A stretch of 64,000 nt of DNA from Sutcliffiella rhizosphaerae (lineage in GTDB: Bacteria; Bacillota; Bacilli; Bacillales; Bacillaceae_I). Where the stretch lies: the NCBI RefSeq assembly GCF_917563925.1, contig NZ_CAKJTJ010000001.1, positions 342,332 through 406,331 of the forward strand, given 5' to 3'. The position numbers and the translations under genes are program-made. This document shows, in pieces, positions 1-9,319 of the stretch. The notes below the pieces were generated by a model that was given only the letters and a program-made list of their open reading frames with translations, made no database searches and was not told the DNA's origin. Numbering within the stretch: position 1 is the first letter of the stretch; every line of letters starts with the position of its first letter.

Positions 1-830
1 TTAAGGACGAAGGAACGTATGATGTGGAGTCTCAAATAATTCCGTTTCTCTCAACTTTAAAAGGATTCAAGTTCGGATTCAATAGTGGTATGAGAGTAGA
101 AGTACTCTTTGTAAACACGAAAGAATTTACTGTGAAATGGGGTACAAGAAACGCCATAAACATCCCTGCTCCTGGTCTACCTGGTGGCATGCCAATAAGA
201 GCAAATGGGACTTTTCAATTTAAAGTAAACGACTATATTTCATTAATTGATAAAATAGCTGGAGTTAGAGCGAGATACTTAGTTGATGACGTTAAATTGC
301 GGATTACATCAATTCTAGATCCCTTACTTATGAAGTGGATTACAAGAGAAGGCAAAGATATGTTTAATCTTCAAGCAAATTCCTTTGATATATCAAAAGG
401 AATTAAGGAAGACTTAGATATGCAACTGATAGAAAGCGGCCTTACCATTACCGGCTTCCATGTAATGAGTTTTAACTATCCGAAAGAAATTCAAGATATG
501 ATATCTAAGGCAGCATCCCATGGTATGGTAGGTGATGTTGATAAATATCAACGTATTTCCATGATTGATGGAATGTCTTCTGGTAAAATGACTAGTGGAG
601 GTGCCGCTTCGGATGTAGCTGGCATGATGATGGGTATGAATATGGCGAACCAAATGATGAATCAGATGAACCAACCTAATCCAAATCAAGCCCAACCTAA
701 CCAAGCCCCTCCAACACCTGCACCTCCGAGTAATTCAAATAGTTTGAGCATCCCGAATTTCTGCCCAAATTGTGGTACTAAAACTAATGGTGCAAACTTC
801 TGTGGTAACTGCGGACATAAACTAAATTAG
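1..830 (+). CDS. SPFH-domain protein with C-terminal zinc ribbon (YdjI-like), 5' end cut by window
   Basis: The reading frame is open from base 3, so the gene starts upstream of the window. The GTG at 24 only marks the first possible internal start. The visible part is an SPFH/band-7-like domain (about residues 1-175), then a Met/Gly- and Pro/Asn/Gln-rich linker (MMNQMNQPNPNQAQ) and a C-terminal double CxxC zinc ribbon (CPNCGTK...CGNCG). This matches the family of B. subtilis YdjI, a cytoplasmic protein linked to membrane-stress (phage-shock/LiaH-type) responses. Family membership follows from domain order. The function here is inferred. Confidence 0.75.
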   Translation, partial: KDEGTYDVESQIIPFLSTLKGFKFGFNSGMRVEVLFVNTKEFTVKWGTRNAINIPAPGLPGGMPIRANGTFQFKVNDYISLIDKIAGVRARYLVDDVKLRITSILDPLLMKWITREGKDMFNLQANSFDISKGIKEDLDMQLIESGLTITGFHVMSFNYPKEIQDMISKAASHGMVGDVDKYQRISMIDGMSSGKMTSGGAASDVAGMMMGMNMANQMMNQMNQPNPNQAQPNQAPPTPAPPSNSNSLSIPNFCPNCGTKTNGANFCGNCGHKLN

Positions 831-841
831 TTACCAAATAG

Positions 842-882
842 AAAAACGGATCATCATTCAAACTTGAATGGATCCGTTTTTT
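842..882. terminator. Bidirectional terminator between the SPFH gene and yshB
   Basis: AAAACGGATC and GATCCGTTTT form a long stem flanked by A-runs and T-runs on both sides. The converging genes on either side can share it. Confidence 0.8.
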
Positions 883-897
883 GATAATAGTATTTTA

Positions 898-1440
898 TTA
901 TCTACTCGCCATGTACCCTGTCCATAATTCTCTAAGTTTTTCCGAAAAAATGGGTGTATTCTCTACAATACCTGTTGCCATGGAAGAATCGCTTATTGAA
1001 GTTTGAACCAATTCAACAGGTACAAGTGCACCAATATATAATAAAATAAACACAATCAAATATACTTCTACAAACCCAAGAGCTGCACCTGCCCAACCAT
1101 TGATCTGTTTTAAAATAGGAAGGTGCGCGAGAAAATCAAGCATGGAGCCAATTATTTGTGTTGCAATTCTCGTACCAAAGAATAAAATAGCGAATGCTAC
1201 TGCCCTGTAGTAAGCAGTATCCAAGCTTATCGCTTCAAAAAACATGGATGCTTCTGCATTTCCAAAGTGAGGCATTGGTACCCATAACTTAAGCTTTGGT
1301 GCTAGATCTGCGTAAAACATATATGCAACAACAAATGCTGCAATAAAACCCGATAAGTGAACAATTTGCATGATAAATCCTCTACGAATTCCAACTATTA
1401 ATCCCAATATAAACATGCCTATTATTATTAAATCTAACAT
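898..1440 (-). CDS. yshB: CvpA family membrane protein (YshB)
   Basis: A 180-residue integral membrane protein with about four transmembrane segments, opening with MLDLIIIGMFILGLIVG. This length and N-terminus are typical of CvpA/colicin V production family proteins, whose molecular role in Bacillus is unknown. It starts 7 bp after the zapA stop and shares zapA's direction, so the two are probably co-transcribed, as in B. subtilis (zapA-yshB). Confidence 0.85.
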   Translation of the reverse strand: MLDLIIIGMFILGLIVGIRRGFIMQIVHLSGFIAAFVVAYMFYADLAPKLKLWVPMPHFGNAEASMFFEAISLDTAYYRAVAFAILFFGTRIATQIIGSMLDFLAHLPILKQINGWAGAALGFVEVYLIVFILLYIGALVPVELVQTSISDSSMATGIVENTPIFSEKLRELWTGYMASR

Positions 1441-1447
1441 TGTATAT

Positions 1448-1717
1448 TCAATCCTTTTTCTTTAAATCTCTTTGCAAAGTATCATATTCATCTTTTAATT
1501 TGATATAATCATGTACAACGTTAACAGCAGTCAGTACTGCCAATTTACTTATATCTAAATTGGAGTTCTTCGTATTGATTTCTCTCATTTTTTCATCAAC
1601 AATGGAAGCAACAAGCCGTATATGACTGATACTTTCCGTACCTACAATAGAATATTGTTGTCCATATATGTCGACAGTTGTGCGAGTTTTTTGCTCTGAC
1701 AACGTGTATGCCCCCAT
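1448..1717 (-). CDS. zapA: Cell division protein ZapA
   Basis: ZapA binds FtsZ and promotes bundling of Z-ring filaments at midcell. The protein has the family signature [16 protein letters not shown] near the N-terminus and a C-terminal coiled coil ([21 protein letters not shown]). The length is normal. The start is uncertain: the ATG at 1717 is preceded by AGGA, but a TTG five codons in (1702) follows a GGGGG stretch and gives the N-terminus seen in B. subtilis. The divergent neighbour is rnhC. Confidence 0.9.
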   Translation of the reverse strand: MGAYTLSEQKTRTTVDIYGQQYSIVGTESISHIRLVASIVDEKMREINTKNSNLDISKLAVLTAVNVVHDYIKLKDEYDTLQRDLKKKD

Positions 1718-1810
1718 TCATAAAATCCTAATCTTTATAATACCATGAAACATTATAAAGTGGAAAAGAAAGATAGAAAAATGTAAAAATTTGTAGTAGG
1801 AGTGAATGAA

Positions 1811-2758
1811 TTGTCCTATCAAGTCCTTCAAGTATCCACAAGTATATTAAACAAAATGGAGATTTTTTATAAAGATCATCGGTTGGAGAAGCTCCCAGTA
1901 GGTGCCATTTTTGCTGCGAAATCTCCATCATGCAATATAACTGCATATAAATCTGGAAAAGTATTGTTTCAAGGAAAAGGAGCAGACGAGGAAGCAAAAA
2001 TATGGCAGGAGTTTGGCGCAAATACAGCGCCACAAAAGGCTAAAAAAGCACCTACTGGAACAACAAAAGCACACAAAACATCCTTACCAGAAGGGTTTTC
2101 ATCGCTTTCAGTCATTGGTTCTGATGAGGTAGGAACTGGAGATTATTTTGGGCCAATCACTGTTTGTGCCGCCTATGTAAAAAAGGAGCAAATGGCTAAG
2201 TTAAAAGATCTTGGTGTGCAAGATTCAAAAGCCTTGAATGATGAAAAAATAATAAGGATCGCTAAAGAGATTATTCCGCATATTCCATACAGCTTATTAG
2301 TTTTACATAATGAAAAGTATAATGAAATGCAACAAAAAGGAATGACACAAGGTAAAATGAAAGCACTTTTGCATAATAAAGCATTACAACATGTTTTAAA
2401 TAAAATTGCTCCGGATAAACCTGATGCCATCCTAATTGATCAGTTTGCCGAGTCTGGTGTGTACTATCGTCACATCGCACAGCAACAACAGATTGTGAGA
2501 GAAAACGTTTATTTTCATACTAAAGCGGAAGGACTGCACTTATCGGTCGCAGCAGCTTCAATTATTGCAAGATACTCTTTTTTACAAGAGATGGATAAAT
2601 TAAGTGAACTGGCAGGAATAACGATACCAAAAGGTGCAGGTGCAAAAGTTGATGAAGCTGGTGCAAAAGTTATCTCAAAGCATGGAGAAGCCTTTTTAAA
2701 CCAGGTGGCAAAAGTGCATTTTGCTAATACAAGTAAAGCAAAAAAACTACTAAGATGA
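1811..2758 (+). CDS. rnhC: Ribonuclease HIII
   Basis: RNase HIII cleaves the RNA strand of RNA-DNA hybrids. The N-terminal TBP-like substrate-binding domain (about 1-90) precedes the RNase H fold starting at VIGSDEVGTGDYFGP, which carries the first acidic catalytic residues. LIDQFAE and HLSVAAASIIARYSF are further family motifs. I chose the TTG at 1811 over the GTG at 1802 because AGGAG (1798-1802) lies 8 nt upstream of the TTG, and the B. subtilis protein also begins Met-Ser at this point. It is divergent from zapA. Confidence 0.92.
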   Translation: MSYQVLQVSTSILNKMEIFYKDHRLEKLPVGAIFAAKSPSCNITAYKSGKVLFQGKGADEEAKIWQEFGANTAPQKAKKAPTGTTKAHKTSLPEGFSSLSVIGSDEVGTGDYFGPITVCAAYVKKEQMAKLKDLGVQDSKALNDEKIIRIAKEIIPHIPYSLLVLHNEKYNEMQQKGMTQGKMKALLHNKALQHVLNKIAPDKPDAILIDQFAESGVYYRHIAQQQQIVRENVYFHTKAEGLHLSVAAASIIARYSFLQEMDKLSELAGITIPKGAGAKVDEAGAKVISKHGEAFLNQVAKVHFANTSKAKKLLR

Positions 2759-2810
2759 AAAGTCATACTTCAGCCGTATACTGTTGCTCTTGTTATGATA
2801 TAATTTTTAT

Positions 2811-3013
2811 ATATATAAATTAGTGTGAGCGGATTTTTTCTGCTAAACATTTCTTAACTTTTTATTTCTTTAAAAAGCCAAAGTGTTGGCGCACTTTGAC
2901 TCTTAACAGTATAATTTCCGCAGAAGCACGGCTACTGTGGAGTCGAACGTATTACTAAACTCACCCGACTGCCTAACAGCGAATTAGAAAAGTCACGGGT
3001 GGGTTATTTTTTT
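2811..3013 (+). ncRNA. Putative antisense (antitoxin) RNA opposite the small toxin ORF
   Basis: An extended -10 element (TGATATAAT, 2796-2804) and alternative -10 sequences just downstream could start a rightward transcript near 2811-2826. It would end at a strong rightward terminator: ACTCACCCGAC (2959-2969) pairs with GTCACGGGTGGGT (2992-3004), followed by a T-run to about 3013. The RNA would be about 200 nt and overlap the 3' untranslated part of the leftward toxin mRNA (terminator at 2871-2898), the RatA/txpA arrangement. Promoter and terminator are visible. The antitoxin role is inference. Confidence 0.55.
2871..2898 (-). terminator. Terminator of the small toxin mRNA
   Basis: On the minus strand CAAAGTG, loop CGCCAA, CACTTTG is followed by GCTTTTT. 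It lies about 105 nt after the toxin stop codon, so the mRNA would have a long 3' UTR facing the antisense RNA. Confidence 0.65.
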
Positions 3014-3099
3014 GTCATTTCCTTTATAAGCACTATTACTAAATTTACAAACGCAAAGAGGAATAGCCCTGTGGTAAGAAATATCTGCATCTCGCTCAT
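3004..3099 (-). CDS. 31-residue hydrophobic peptide, putative type I toxin (Hol_Tox/holin-like family)
   Basis: This ORF is too short for usual gene calling. It has a GGGGGTG ribosome-binding site 7 nt before the ATG at 3099 and encodes MSEMQIFLTTG, a single hydrophobic transmembrane segment (GLFLFAFVNLVIVLI) and a basic tail (KEMTKK). Short N-terminus, one membrane helix and Lys-rich end are the hallmarks of Bacillaceae 'putative holin-like toxins' and other type I toxins such as TxpA. It has its own promoter, a LexA-type operator and an apparent convergent antisense RNA. The exact family assignment and the toxicity are inferred. Confidence 0.65.
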   Translation of the reverse strand: MSEMQIFLTTGLFLFAFVNLVIVLIKEMTKK

Positions 3100-3146
3100 A
3101 CGGTCACCCCCGTTCTCCACAGGGATTCACCGCACCACCCGTTCCT

Positions 3147-3191
3147 ATTATACTGTCCATTCCATTATACCATTCCCAAAGAAAAACAGAA
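3147..3191 (-). promoter_or_regulatory. Promoter region of the small toxin gene
   Basis: Two minus-strand TATAAT boxes occur at 3164-3169 and 3147-3152. For the first, a -35 at about 3186-3191 (TTCTGT, 16-bp spacer) lies inside the LexA-type box, so repressor binding would occlude RNA polymerase. Confidence 0.55.
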
Positions 3192-3201
3192 CACACGTTC
3201 G
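3188..3201 (-). promoter_or_regulatory. LexA (SOS) box over the toxin promoter
   Basis: The minus strand reads CGAACGTGTGTTCT. This matches the Bacillus LexA consensus CGAACRNRYGTTYC at 13 of 14 positions, with only the last base different. It overlaps the probable -35 of the toxin promoter. Confidence 0.7.
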
Positions 3202-3317
3202 TATAAATCCTTCCATTTTCCTATTTTTAATAAGGCTTGCATTCAAACTCTTTTTTCTTTTTTCTAGGAAGCAGTAATTTTGCTGAAGTTATTACTAGCT
3301 TAATCTGAAAGTCAATA

Positions 3318-3352
3318 AAAAACAGGAGTCCATTAAATTAGGAGTCCTGTTT
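3318..3352 (-). terminator. pheST terminator
   Basis: On the minus strand AACAGGACTCC pairs with GGACTCCTGTT (one C-C mismatch), followed by a T-run, just after the pheT stop. Confidence 0.75.
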
Positions 3353-3367
3353 CTTAAATGATTATTA

Positions 3368-5782
3368 TTAGCTTCTAAGTACAGCCGCAAATTTCTCTTC
3401 TACTGCTTGTAATACTTTGTTGTGAACTTTAGTTACTTCTTCATCTGTTAGCGTATGTTCAGGGTGATAGTACCTTAGTGCGAACGCCACGGATTTTTTG
3501 GAAGTATCTATTTTGTCGCCTTCATAAACATCAAATACTTGCACTTCTTTCAATAAGGAGCCACCAGTACTTTTGATGATTTCTTGTAGTTCACCCGCTG
3601 GAACGTTTCTGTCTACCACAAGTGCAATATCTCTGCTAATGGACGGGAAGCGAGGAATAGCTTCATACTGAATTTCTCCAACATTTTCTGTTAATAGACT
3701 AACCAAATCCAATTCAAACACATACGTTTCGGGAAGATCTATTTCATTTAAGATTTCAGGGTGAAGTTGACCAACAAAACCAATGCTTTTCCCATTCAAC
3801 AAAACTTCTGCCGTACGACCAGGGTGTAATCCGTCTTTTTCTAAGCGAGCATAGGAAATAGATTCTTCTACTCCAAGGATACGGAACATTCCTTCTAAGA
3901 TACCTTTTACTACAAAGAAATCAACTGCCTTTTTCTCTCCTTGCCACGGGTGTTGTTCCCATAAACCCGTTAAAGCACCAGCAAGACGTTCTTTTTCCTC
4001 TGGTAATGTGGTATTCTCTTTTCCGATAAAGACTGAACCGATTTCATAGACAGCGTTTGCTTGTAGAGATCTCGCAATATTATGCTGTAATGCATCAAGT
4101 AAGTGCGGAACTAGACTTAAACGTAACGTACTACGCTCTTCACTCATCGGCATTGCTAAACGAATCGCTTCTCCATCTTCTAAGGCGAATTGCTTCGCTC
4201 TTTCTTCACTAGTCAAAGAATACGTAATATTTTGAATCAACCCTGCTCCTTCAAGGTAACGGCGAACTTTGCGTCGCATCGCTTGATATGGAGTTAACAC
4301 TCCCGGTGTTGCAGCACTGACTGGAAGTGTAGTTGGAATGTTGTCGTATCCATAGAGACGTGCAACTTCTTCTACAAGATCCTCTTCAATGGTTATGTCA
4401 CCACGTCGAGTCGGTACCGTGACAGTGAAACTGCCATTGTCTTCTGCTACACCAAATTGTAAGCGAGTAAAGATGTCTTTAACTTCCTCAGATGTAATGG
4501 AAGTCCCTAAAACCGAATTAATTTTTTCAACAGTTGTAGTAACTATTGCGGGTTCAATGGTAAGCGTATTTGCTTCTACAGAGCCGCTTACTACTTCTCC
4601 ACCTGCATACTGTTCCATTAAAGAAATCGCTCTTTCTGCTGCCTCACGAGTGCGAGCTGGATCAATACCTTTTTCATAGCGGGCACTTGCCTCACTTCTC
4701 AGACCATGATCTTTTGAAGCTTTTCTAATTGTTACACCGTTGAAATAGGCAGATTCCAAAAGTACTGTCGTCGTATCAGATTGTACTTCAGAATTTGCCC
4801 CGCCCATTACTCCTGCCAAGGCGATTGGTTCTATTCCATTCGTAATCACAAGGTGATCTTCGGTTAAAGTACGTTCTGTATCATCCAGAGTCGTAATTTT
4901 CTCGCCTTTTTGTGCACGGCGTACTAGGATTTCCTTGCTTCCAAGTCGGTCATAATCAAATGCATGCAGTGGTTGGCCGTATTCTAGTAAGATGTAGTTA
5001 GTGATATCAACAACATTATTATGGGGGCGAATTCCCGCAGCCATCAGGCGAGCCTGCATCCAAAGTGGTGATGGTGCAATTTTGATGTTTTTCACGACTT
5101 TAGCCACATACAATGGGTTATCTTCTTCTGCTTCCACTTTTACAGAAATATAGTCTTCAGCCACCTCATTATTTGCTGCATATTCAGTGGAAGGCCATTT
5201 AACTTCACGTCCCAATATTGCTCCAACTTCATAAGCTACTCCAAGCATGCTTAGAGCATCAGAGCGGTTGGGTGTTAAACCTAATTCCAATACTTTATCG
5301 GTACGGTTTAAATATTCAAGCGCATCTGCACCAACTTCCACATCACTTGGGAAAACAAATATTCCTTCTGCAAAATCTTTTGCAACAAGTTTCGAGTTAA
5401 TGCCCAGTTCCTGAAGAGAACAAATCATTCCGTTGGATTCCTCACCACGCAGCTTTGCACGTTTAATTTTGAAATTTCCAGGAAGTACTGCACCAACAGT
5501 CGCAACTGCAACCTTTTGTCCCTTATCAACATTTTTAGCACCACAGATGATTTGTACTGGTTCGCTTTCTCCAACATCTACAAGGCATTTGTTTAATTTA
5601 TCGGCATTTGGATGCTGTTCCCTTTCAAGGACGTGCCCAATGACAACTCCATTAATGCCTTCGTTTAATACTTCTACACCTTCCACTTCAATCCCGCTTC
5701 TTGTGATTTTTTCCGCAAGGTCTTCTGCTGAAATGTCCTCTATATTTACGTAGTCTTTTAACCAATTATAAGATACTAACAT
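3368..5782 (-). CDS. pheT: Phenylalanine-tRNA ligase beta subunit
   Basis: The 804-residue large subunit of the alpha2-beta2 PheRS that charges tRNA-Phe. Visible domains are an N-terminal tRNA-binding EMAP/OB-like domain (about 40-150, [15 protein letters not shown]), B3/B4 editing domain, B5 domain, a synthetase-like core ([12 protein letters not shown]) and a C-terminal ferredoxin-fold anticodon-binding domain ([13 protein letters not shown]). The length is normal for Bacillus. It starts 17 bp after pheS and is in the same T-box-controlled operon. Confidence 0.98.
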   Translation of the reverse strand: MLVSYNWLKDYVNIEDISAEDLAEKITRSGIEVEGVEVLNEGINGVVIGHVLEREQHPNADKLNKCLVDVGESEPVQIICGAKNVDKGQKVAVATVGAVLPGNFKIKRAKLRGEESNGMICSLQELGINSKLVAKDFAEGIFVFPSDVEVGADALEYLNRTDKVLELGLTPNRSDALSMLGVAYEVGAILGREVKWPSTEYAANNEVAEDYISVKVEAEEDNPLYVAKVVKNIKIAPSPLWMQARLMAAGIRPHNNVVDITNYILLEYGQPLHAFDYDRLGSKEILVRRAQKGEKITTLDDTERTLTEDHLVITNGIEPIALAGVMGGANSEVQSDTTTVLLESAYFNGVTIRKASKDHGLRSEASARYEKGIDPARTREAAERAISLMEQYAGGEVVSGSVEANTLTIEPAIVTTTVEKINSVLGTSITSEEVKDIFTRLQFGVAEDNGSFTVTVPTRRGDITIEEDLVEEVARLYGYDNIPTTLPVSAATPGVLTPYQAMRRKVRRYLEGAGLIQNITYSLTSEERAKQFALEDGEAIRLAMPMSEERSTLRLSLVPHLLDALQHNIARSLQANAVYEIGSVFIGKENTTLPEEKERLAGALTGLWEQHPWQGEKKAVDFFVVKGILEGMFRILGVEESISYARLEKDGLHPGRTAEVLLNGKSIGFVGQLHPEILNEIDLPETYVFELDLVSLLTENVGEIQYEAIPRFPSISRDIALVVDRNVPAGELQEIIKSTGGSLLKEVQVFDVYEGDKIDTSKKSVAFALRYYHPEHTLTDEEVTKVHNKVLQAVEEKFAAVLRS

Positions 5783-5799
5783 CGCTTGTTTCCCTCCAA

Positions 5800-6834
5800 T
5801 TAAACTCGATTAAACTGCTTCACAAAGCGTTGGTCATTTGTGTAAAAATGACGAATATCATCAATGCCGTAGCGCAGCATCGCAATCCTCTCAGGTCCCA
5901 TTCCAAATGCAAACCCTTGATATTTATTCGGGTCATAACCGGACATTTCCAGTACTTTTGGATGAACCATCCCTGCACCAAGAATTTCAATCCAGCCTGT
6001 TCCTTTACACATGCTGCATCCATTTCCACCACATTTCGCACAGGTCACATCAATTTCAACCGACGGCTCTGTGAAAGGGAAAAAGCTTGGACGCAGGCGG
6101 ATTTCTCGGTCTTCCCCGAACATTTTCTTTGCAAATGCTTCAAGTGTCCCTTTAAGATCACTCATACTGATGTTTTCATCAATGACTAGCCCTTCAATTT
6201 GAGTGAATTGGTGGGAGTGTGTAGCATCATCATCATCTCGACGATACACCTTCCCTGGACAAATGATTTTAATTGGTCCTTTTTCTTTGTTGGCTTCCAT
6301 CGTTCTAGCCTGTACTGGAGAAGTCTGGGTACGCAGCAATATTTCATCCGTAATATAGAAGGAATCCTGCATATCACGCGCTGGATGGTCTTTTGGCAAA
6401 TTCAATGCTTCGAAGTTATAATAATCTGTTTCCACCTCTGGCCCTTCTGTGATGGTATAACCCATACCTAGAAATAAATCTTCAATTTCTTCAATTACTT
6501 TTGTTAATGGATGTGGATTTCCTGTAGGCACTGGACGACCAGGTAATGTAACATCAATGGTTTCGGATGAAAGCTTTTTGGCCACTTCTGCTTTTTCCAA
6601 TGCTGTTTGCTTCTCTTCTATCTTCGCAGCCACATTTCCACGTACTACATTTGCAAGTGATCCCATTTTTGGACGCTCTTCTGCCGAAAGTTTCCCCATT
6701 CCTTTTAAAATCTCGGTAATTGGTCCTTTTTTCCCAAGATATGCGACACGCACATCATTTAATTGCTTTAAGTCTTCCGCTTGGCTGACTTGTTCTATCG
6801 CAAGTGCTTCTAGCTCCTTTAATCTTTCCTCCAT
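5800..6834 (-). CDS. pheS: Phenylalanine-tRNA ligase alpha subunit
   Basis: The catalytic subunit of PheRS (344 aa). An N-terminal coiled coil (about 1-85) precedes the class II core. Motif 2 ([20 protein letters not shown]) and motif 3 ([17 protein letters not shown]) are clear, and a [17 protein letters not shown] cysteine insert typical of Bacillus PheS is present. AAGGAGGA lies 6-7 nt before the ATG. Expression is controlled by the upstream T-box. Confidence 0.98.
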   Translation of the reverse strand: MEERLKELEALAIEQVSQAEDLKQLNDVRVAYLGKKGPITEILKGMGKLSAEERPKMGSLANVVRGNVAAKIEEKQTALEKAEVAKKLSSETIDVTLPGRPVPTGNPHPLTKVIEEIEDLFLGMGYTITEGPEVETDYYNFEALNLPKDHPARDMQDSFYITDEILLRTQTSPVQARTMEANKEKGPIKIICPGKVYRRDDDDATHSHQFTQIEGLVIDENISMSDLKGTLEAFAKKMFGEDREIRLRPSFFPFTEPSVEIDVTCAKCGGNGCSMCKGTGWIEILGAGMVHPKVLEMSGYDPNKYQGFAFGMGPERIAMLRYGIDDIRHFYTNDQRFVKQFNRV

Positions 6835-6862
6835 TTTGATTCCTCCTTATTTTTTGGCAAAT

Positions 6863-7143
6863 AAAAAAACTCGTCTCTTCATCGTGAAGGGACGAGTTAT
6901 CATCGCGGTACCACCCTAATTAACAAAAATCATGAAAGATTTCTGTTCGCTTCATTCCAGATAACGGCTTTCTAACCGGTACACCTTTACAGCTAACTTC
7001 CTGCTGGTCCAAGTGCCAACTCAAGAGGTGAAATGTTCCCTCAAATCTTCCATTAAAATGCTTTCAGTCTATGGCATTTTATCCCTAAAAAGGTCTGATC
7101 GGAGGTACTTTCCTCTGTCACTGCTTTGTTCGTATGTAACTAT
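6863..7143 (-). promoter_or_regulatory. T-box riboswitch of pheST (tRNA-Phe responsive)
   Basis: The minus strand carries the T-box AGGGTGGTACCGCG (complement at 6904-6917), directly followed by a terminator (AACTCGTCCCTTCA / TGAAGAGACGAGTT then a T-run, 6863-6898). The specifier loop in stem I reads ACATTTCACC, giving a UUC (Phe) specifier at 7030-7032. The variable base in TGGT pairs with an A discriminator, as in tRNA-Phe. Uncharged tRNA-Phe would favour antitermination. Confidence 0.95.
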
Positions 7144-7149
7144 TTTTAT

Positions 7150-7178
7150 ATTATATTGAAAACCAGTTCGTGTTGCAA
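7150..7178 (-). promoter_or_regulatory. pheS sigma-A promoter
   Basis: TTGCAA (7173-7178), 17-bp spacer, TATAAT (7150-7155) on the minus strand, directly upstream of the T-box leader. Confidence 0.8.
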
Positions 7179-7180
7179 CT

Positions 7181-7939
7181 CTATCCTCGTAAATAATACA
7201 TTAAAATTCCTGCTGCTACACCAACATTTAAGGACTCACTCTTTCCATGAATAGGAATAAAAAGATTCTTGTCCGTTTGAACTAGATGATTTTCTGACAT
7301 CCCGCTTCCTTCATTCCCTAGGATAAGAGCAAATGAAGATGATGGTTTCATTTCGTGATAAACAACACCATTTGTTAACGCTGTTCCGTATACAGGAATA
7401 TTCTGCAGCTTACACAACTTGATATAGTCGCTTAACTCTCCTCGAAGAATTGGAAGGTGGAATATAGAACCTTGAGTAGAGCGAATCACTTTAGAGCTAT
7501 AAAGATCTGCACAACCTTCCCCTAAAATAACCATGTCCATCCCTGCAGCATCAGCCGTTCTTATCATTGTACCCACATTCCCAGGATCTTGTACTTGATC
7601 AAGCATTAATAGTTTATGATGTTGGTTTATGGTTTGCTGGTTGTTTTTCGGAATTCTACAAATAGCCGTAACCCCTTGAGGCGTCTCTGTTTCGCTAATT
7701 TCTTTTAAAACACTTGGGACTGCATAGATGAGTTCTATCTCATTAAACTCCCAATGTTTTGGGATAGATCGATCTTCAGAGATGATAATTATTTCAACAA
7801 GGTCATTCACCTTTAAAGCCTCTTCTATTAAGTGAAAACCTTCAATAATGAAGGTGCCTGACTTCTCTCGCTCTTTTTTCTTATGTAGCTTTTTCCACTG
7901 CTTAACCTGATTATTTTTTACCGATTCAATATATTTCAA
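7181..7939 (-). CDS. ysgA: TrmH/SpoU family RNA methyltransferase (YsgA)
   Basis: A 252-residue SPOUT-fold 2'-O-methyltransferase acting on rRNA or tRNA. An N-terminal substrate-binding domain (about 1-90) precedes the knotted SAM-binding domain with motifs NVGTMIRTADA, LILGNEGSGMSE and IPIHGKSESLNVGVAAGI. It starts with TTG at 7939, preceded by AAGGAG about 10 nt upstream. Its position upstream of pheS is conserved in Bacillus. The RNA target is not evident from sequence. Confidence 0.88.
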   Translation of the reverse strand: MKYIESVKNNQVKQWKKLHKKKEREKSGTFIIEGFHLIEEALKVNDLVEIIIISEDRSIPKHWEFNEIELIYAVPSVLKEISETETPQGVTAICRIPKNNQQTINQHHKLLMLDQVQDPGNVGTMIRTADAAGMDMVILGEGCADLYSSKVIRSTQGSIFHLPILRGELSDYIKLCKLQNIPVYGTALTNGVVYHEMKPSSSFALILGNEGSGMSENHLVQTDKNLFIPIHGKSESLNVGVAAGILMYYLRG

Positions 7940-8057
7940 TGCTTTGTTTCTCCTTTTTGCTTTTCCATATAGCTATTATACGCATTTGATATACATAATG
8001 AAAGCTTGGCATGGACACCCTATGCAATGATACTATTTTTCCTATGAGGTGATTACA

Positions 8058-8264
8058 TTGAATTTGAACTTACGTCATGCTATCCGTCAAAATGTGGAAG
8101 GTAATTCCCAAGAAGAGCTTAGAGCGACAATCTTAGATGCTATTAACAAAGGCGAAGAAAAAATGCTTCCAGGTTTAGGCGTTTTGTTTGAAGTAATTTG
8201 GGAAAATTCTTCCGAACAGGAAAAGTCCGAAATGCTCTCCACATTAGAAGAAGGCTTGAAATAG
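8058..8264 (+). CDS. sspI: Small acid-soluble spore protein I
   Basis: A minor forespore SASP (68 aa). The hallmark [16 protein letters not shown] and the C-terminal [11 protein letters not shown] match SspI. The TTG at 8058 is preferred: AGGTG is 7 nt upstream and gives the N-terminus MNLNLR seen in B. subtilis. It is expected to be sigma-G dependent in the forespore, but I could not identify a convincing sigma-G promoter. It is divergent from ysgA, as in B. subtilis. Confidence 0.92.
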   Translation: MNLNLRHAIRQNVEGNSQEELRATILDAINKGEEKMLPGLGVLFEVIWENSSEQEKSEMLSTLEEGLK

Positions 8265-8278
8265 TATTGGACGATGGT

Positions 8279-8309
8279 GGACAGCTCCTTGGAAGGGGCT
8301 GTTTTTTAT
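8279..8309 (+). terminator. sspI terminator
   Basis: ACAGCTCC and GGGGCTGT form a stem followed by TTTTTATTTT. Confidence 0.8.
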
Positions 8310-9238
8310 TTTGGGAGGAAATCGTCATTATTCAAAATGTAAGTCCGTTTATATGAAGTACCACTATAGCTCAAATTAAGCGAGGATATTAATTTTGAAG
8401 CAATTGAGTTTGAGTTTATTTTAAGAAACTCTTTAAATTGGAGGTGGGTAAATTGAGGACCAAATAAAAGCAAATGATCTTTTAATGAATCAATATATGC
8501 ATCTTTTGAATGGATTTTACAATTTGAACAATACCAATTCCCCCGTTTTCTATCTATTGGAATTTTGTAACATCTTGGACAATGTACACCTTTAATAATT
8601 TCATCCGGTGCTATATTAAATCTAGCAAGCACATTCGAGCTATCTTGTTTATTGCTTTTAATCAAACAACGAGCTATTTTTAATAAATCTTTTTTTGTAA
8701 ATATAGATGTTCTATGTTTCTGATCCATTTCAGCAATTTTCAGTAGGTTTTGACTATGAATTACAGAATCGGTCCCTTTAACTCTTGAATCAGCTCTTAT
8801 AATAGTTTGAGGGTTGGTAAAGCAAATCAAGGACTCAATTGGAGGAGTGTTAAACTTTTGTACATTCAGCCATTGCTTTAACATATATTTTTGTTTGTCT
8901 GTTTGAAATATAGGATTATAAAACCCCTCTTCTAGCCCATTAACAGTCCTAATAAATTGATTAAAATAATTTTCAAATTGAACAGTACCAATAATGTTTT
9001 TTATTTCAAGTATAAGAAGATAGTTTGCAGATAAAATGAGGATATCCATCTGAAAGTATTTATTACCGGTGTGTAATCGCAGATCATGAAAAATATAATA
9101 CCCTTTAACATCCAAAAAGGATAAATAATAGTCCATAGAAAGCTTACCTCTGTATCCTGCTACTCTTTTGGCAAGTTCTTGTTCGATTTGTGACATTTTC
9201 GTATGATTATTTGATAGTCTTCGTTGCAATGCACGCAA
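8306..9238 (-). CDS. NERD-domain protein with zinc ribbon (paralogue 1), 5' end possibly damaged
   Basis: The NERD (nuclease-related) domain spans about residues 20-160 (YFQMDILILSANYLLILEIKN). It is followed by a zinc ribbon (CPRCYK...CSNCK) and a C-terminal region of about 65 residues with a possible helix-turn-helix (FKEFLKINSNSIASKLISS). It is paralogous over its full length to the gene at 55675-56643. The called TTG start (9238) has no Shine-Dalgarno sequence. The frame remains open and coding-like upstream (WKKPRTEPIIILK) to a TAA at about 9283-9285. An ATG at 9290 would join this frame only after a 1-nt deletion. The gene may therefore be 5'-frameshifted or use a non-standard start. 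Function unknown, probably nucleic-acid-directed. Confidence 0.75.
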   Translation of the reverse strand: MRALQRRLSNNHTKMSQIEQELAKRVAGYRGKLSMDYYLSFLDVKGYYIFHDLRLHTGNKYFQMDILILSANYLLILEIKNIIGTVQFENYFNQFIRTVNGLEEGFYNPIFQTDKQKYMLKQWLNVQKFNTPPIESLICFTNPQTIIRADSRVKGTDSVIHSQNLLKIAEMDQKHRTSIFTKKDLLKIARCLIKSNKQDSSNVLARFNIAPDEIIKGVHCPRCYKIPIDRKRGNWYCSNCKIHSKDAYIDSLKDHLLLFGPQFTHLQFKEFLKINSNSIASKLISSLNLSYSGTSYKRTYILNNDDFLPK

Positions 9239-9319
9239 TTTGAGGATAATTATGGGTTCTGTTCGTGGTTTTTTCCACTTATATTACCATAAAATAGAAG
9301 ATTGTAGTACTACACTAAA

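Noticed and set aside
2999..3277. 92-residue plus-strand ORF between rnhC and pheT
   Set aside because: It has no ribosome-binding site, overlaps the convincing minus-strand 31-residue peptide and its promoter, and its sequence looks random.
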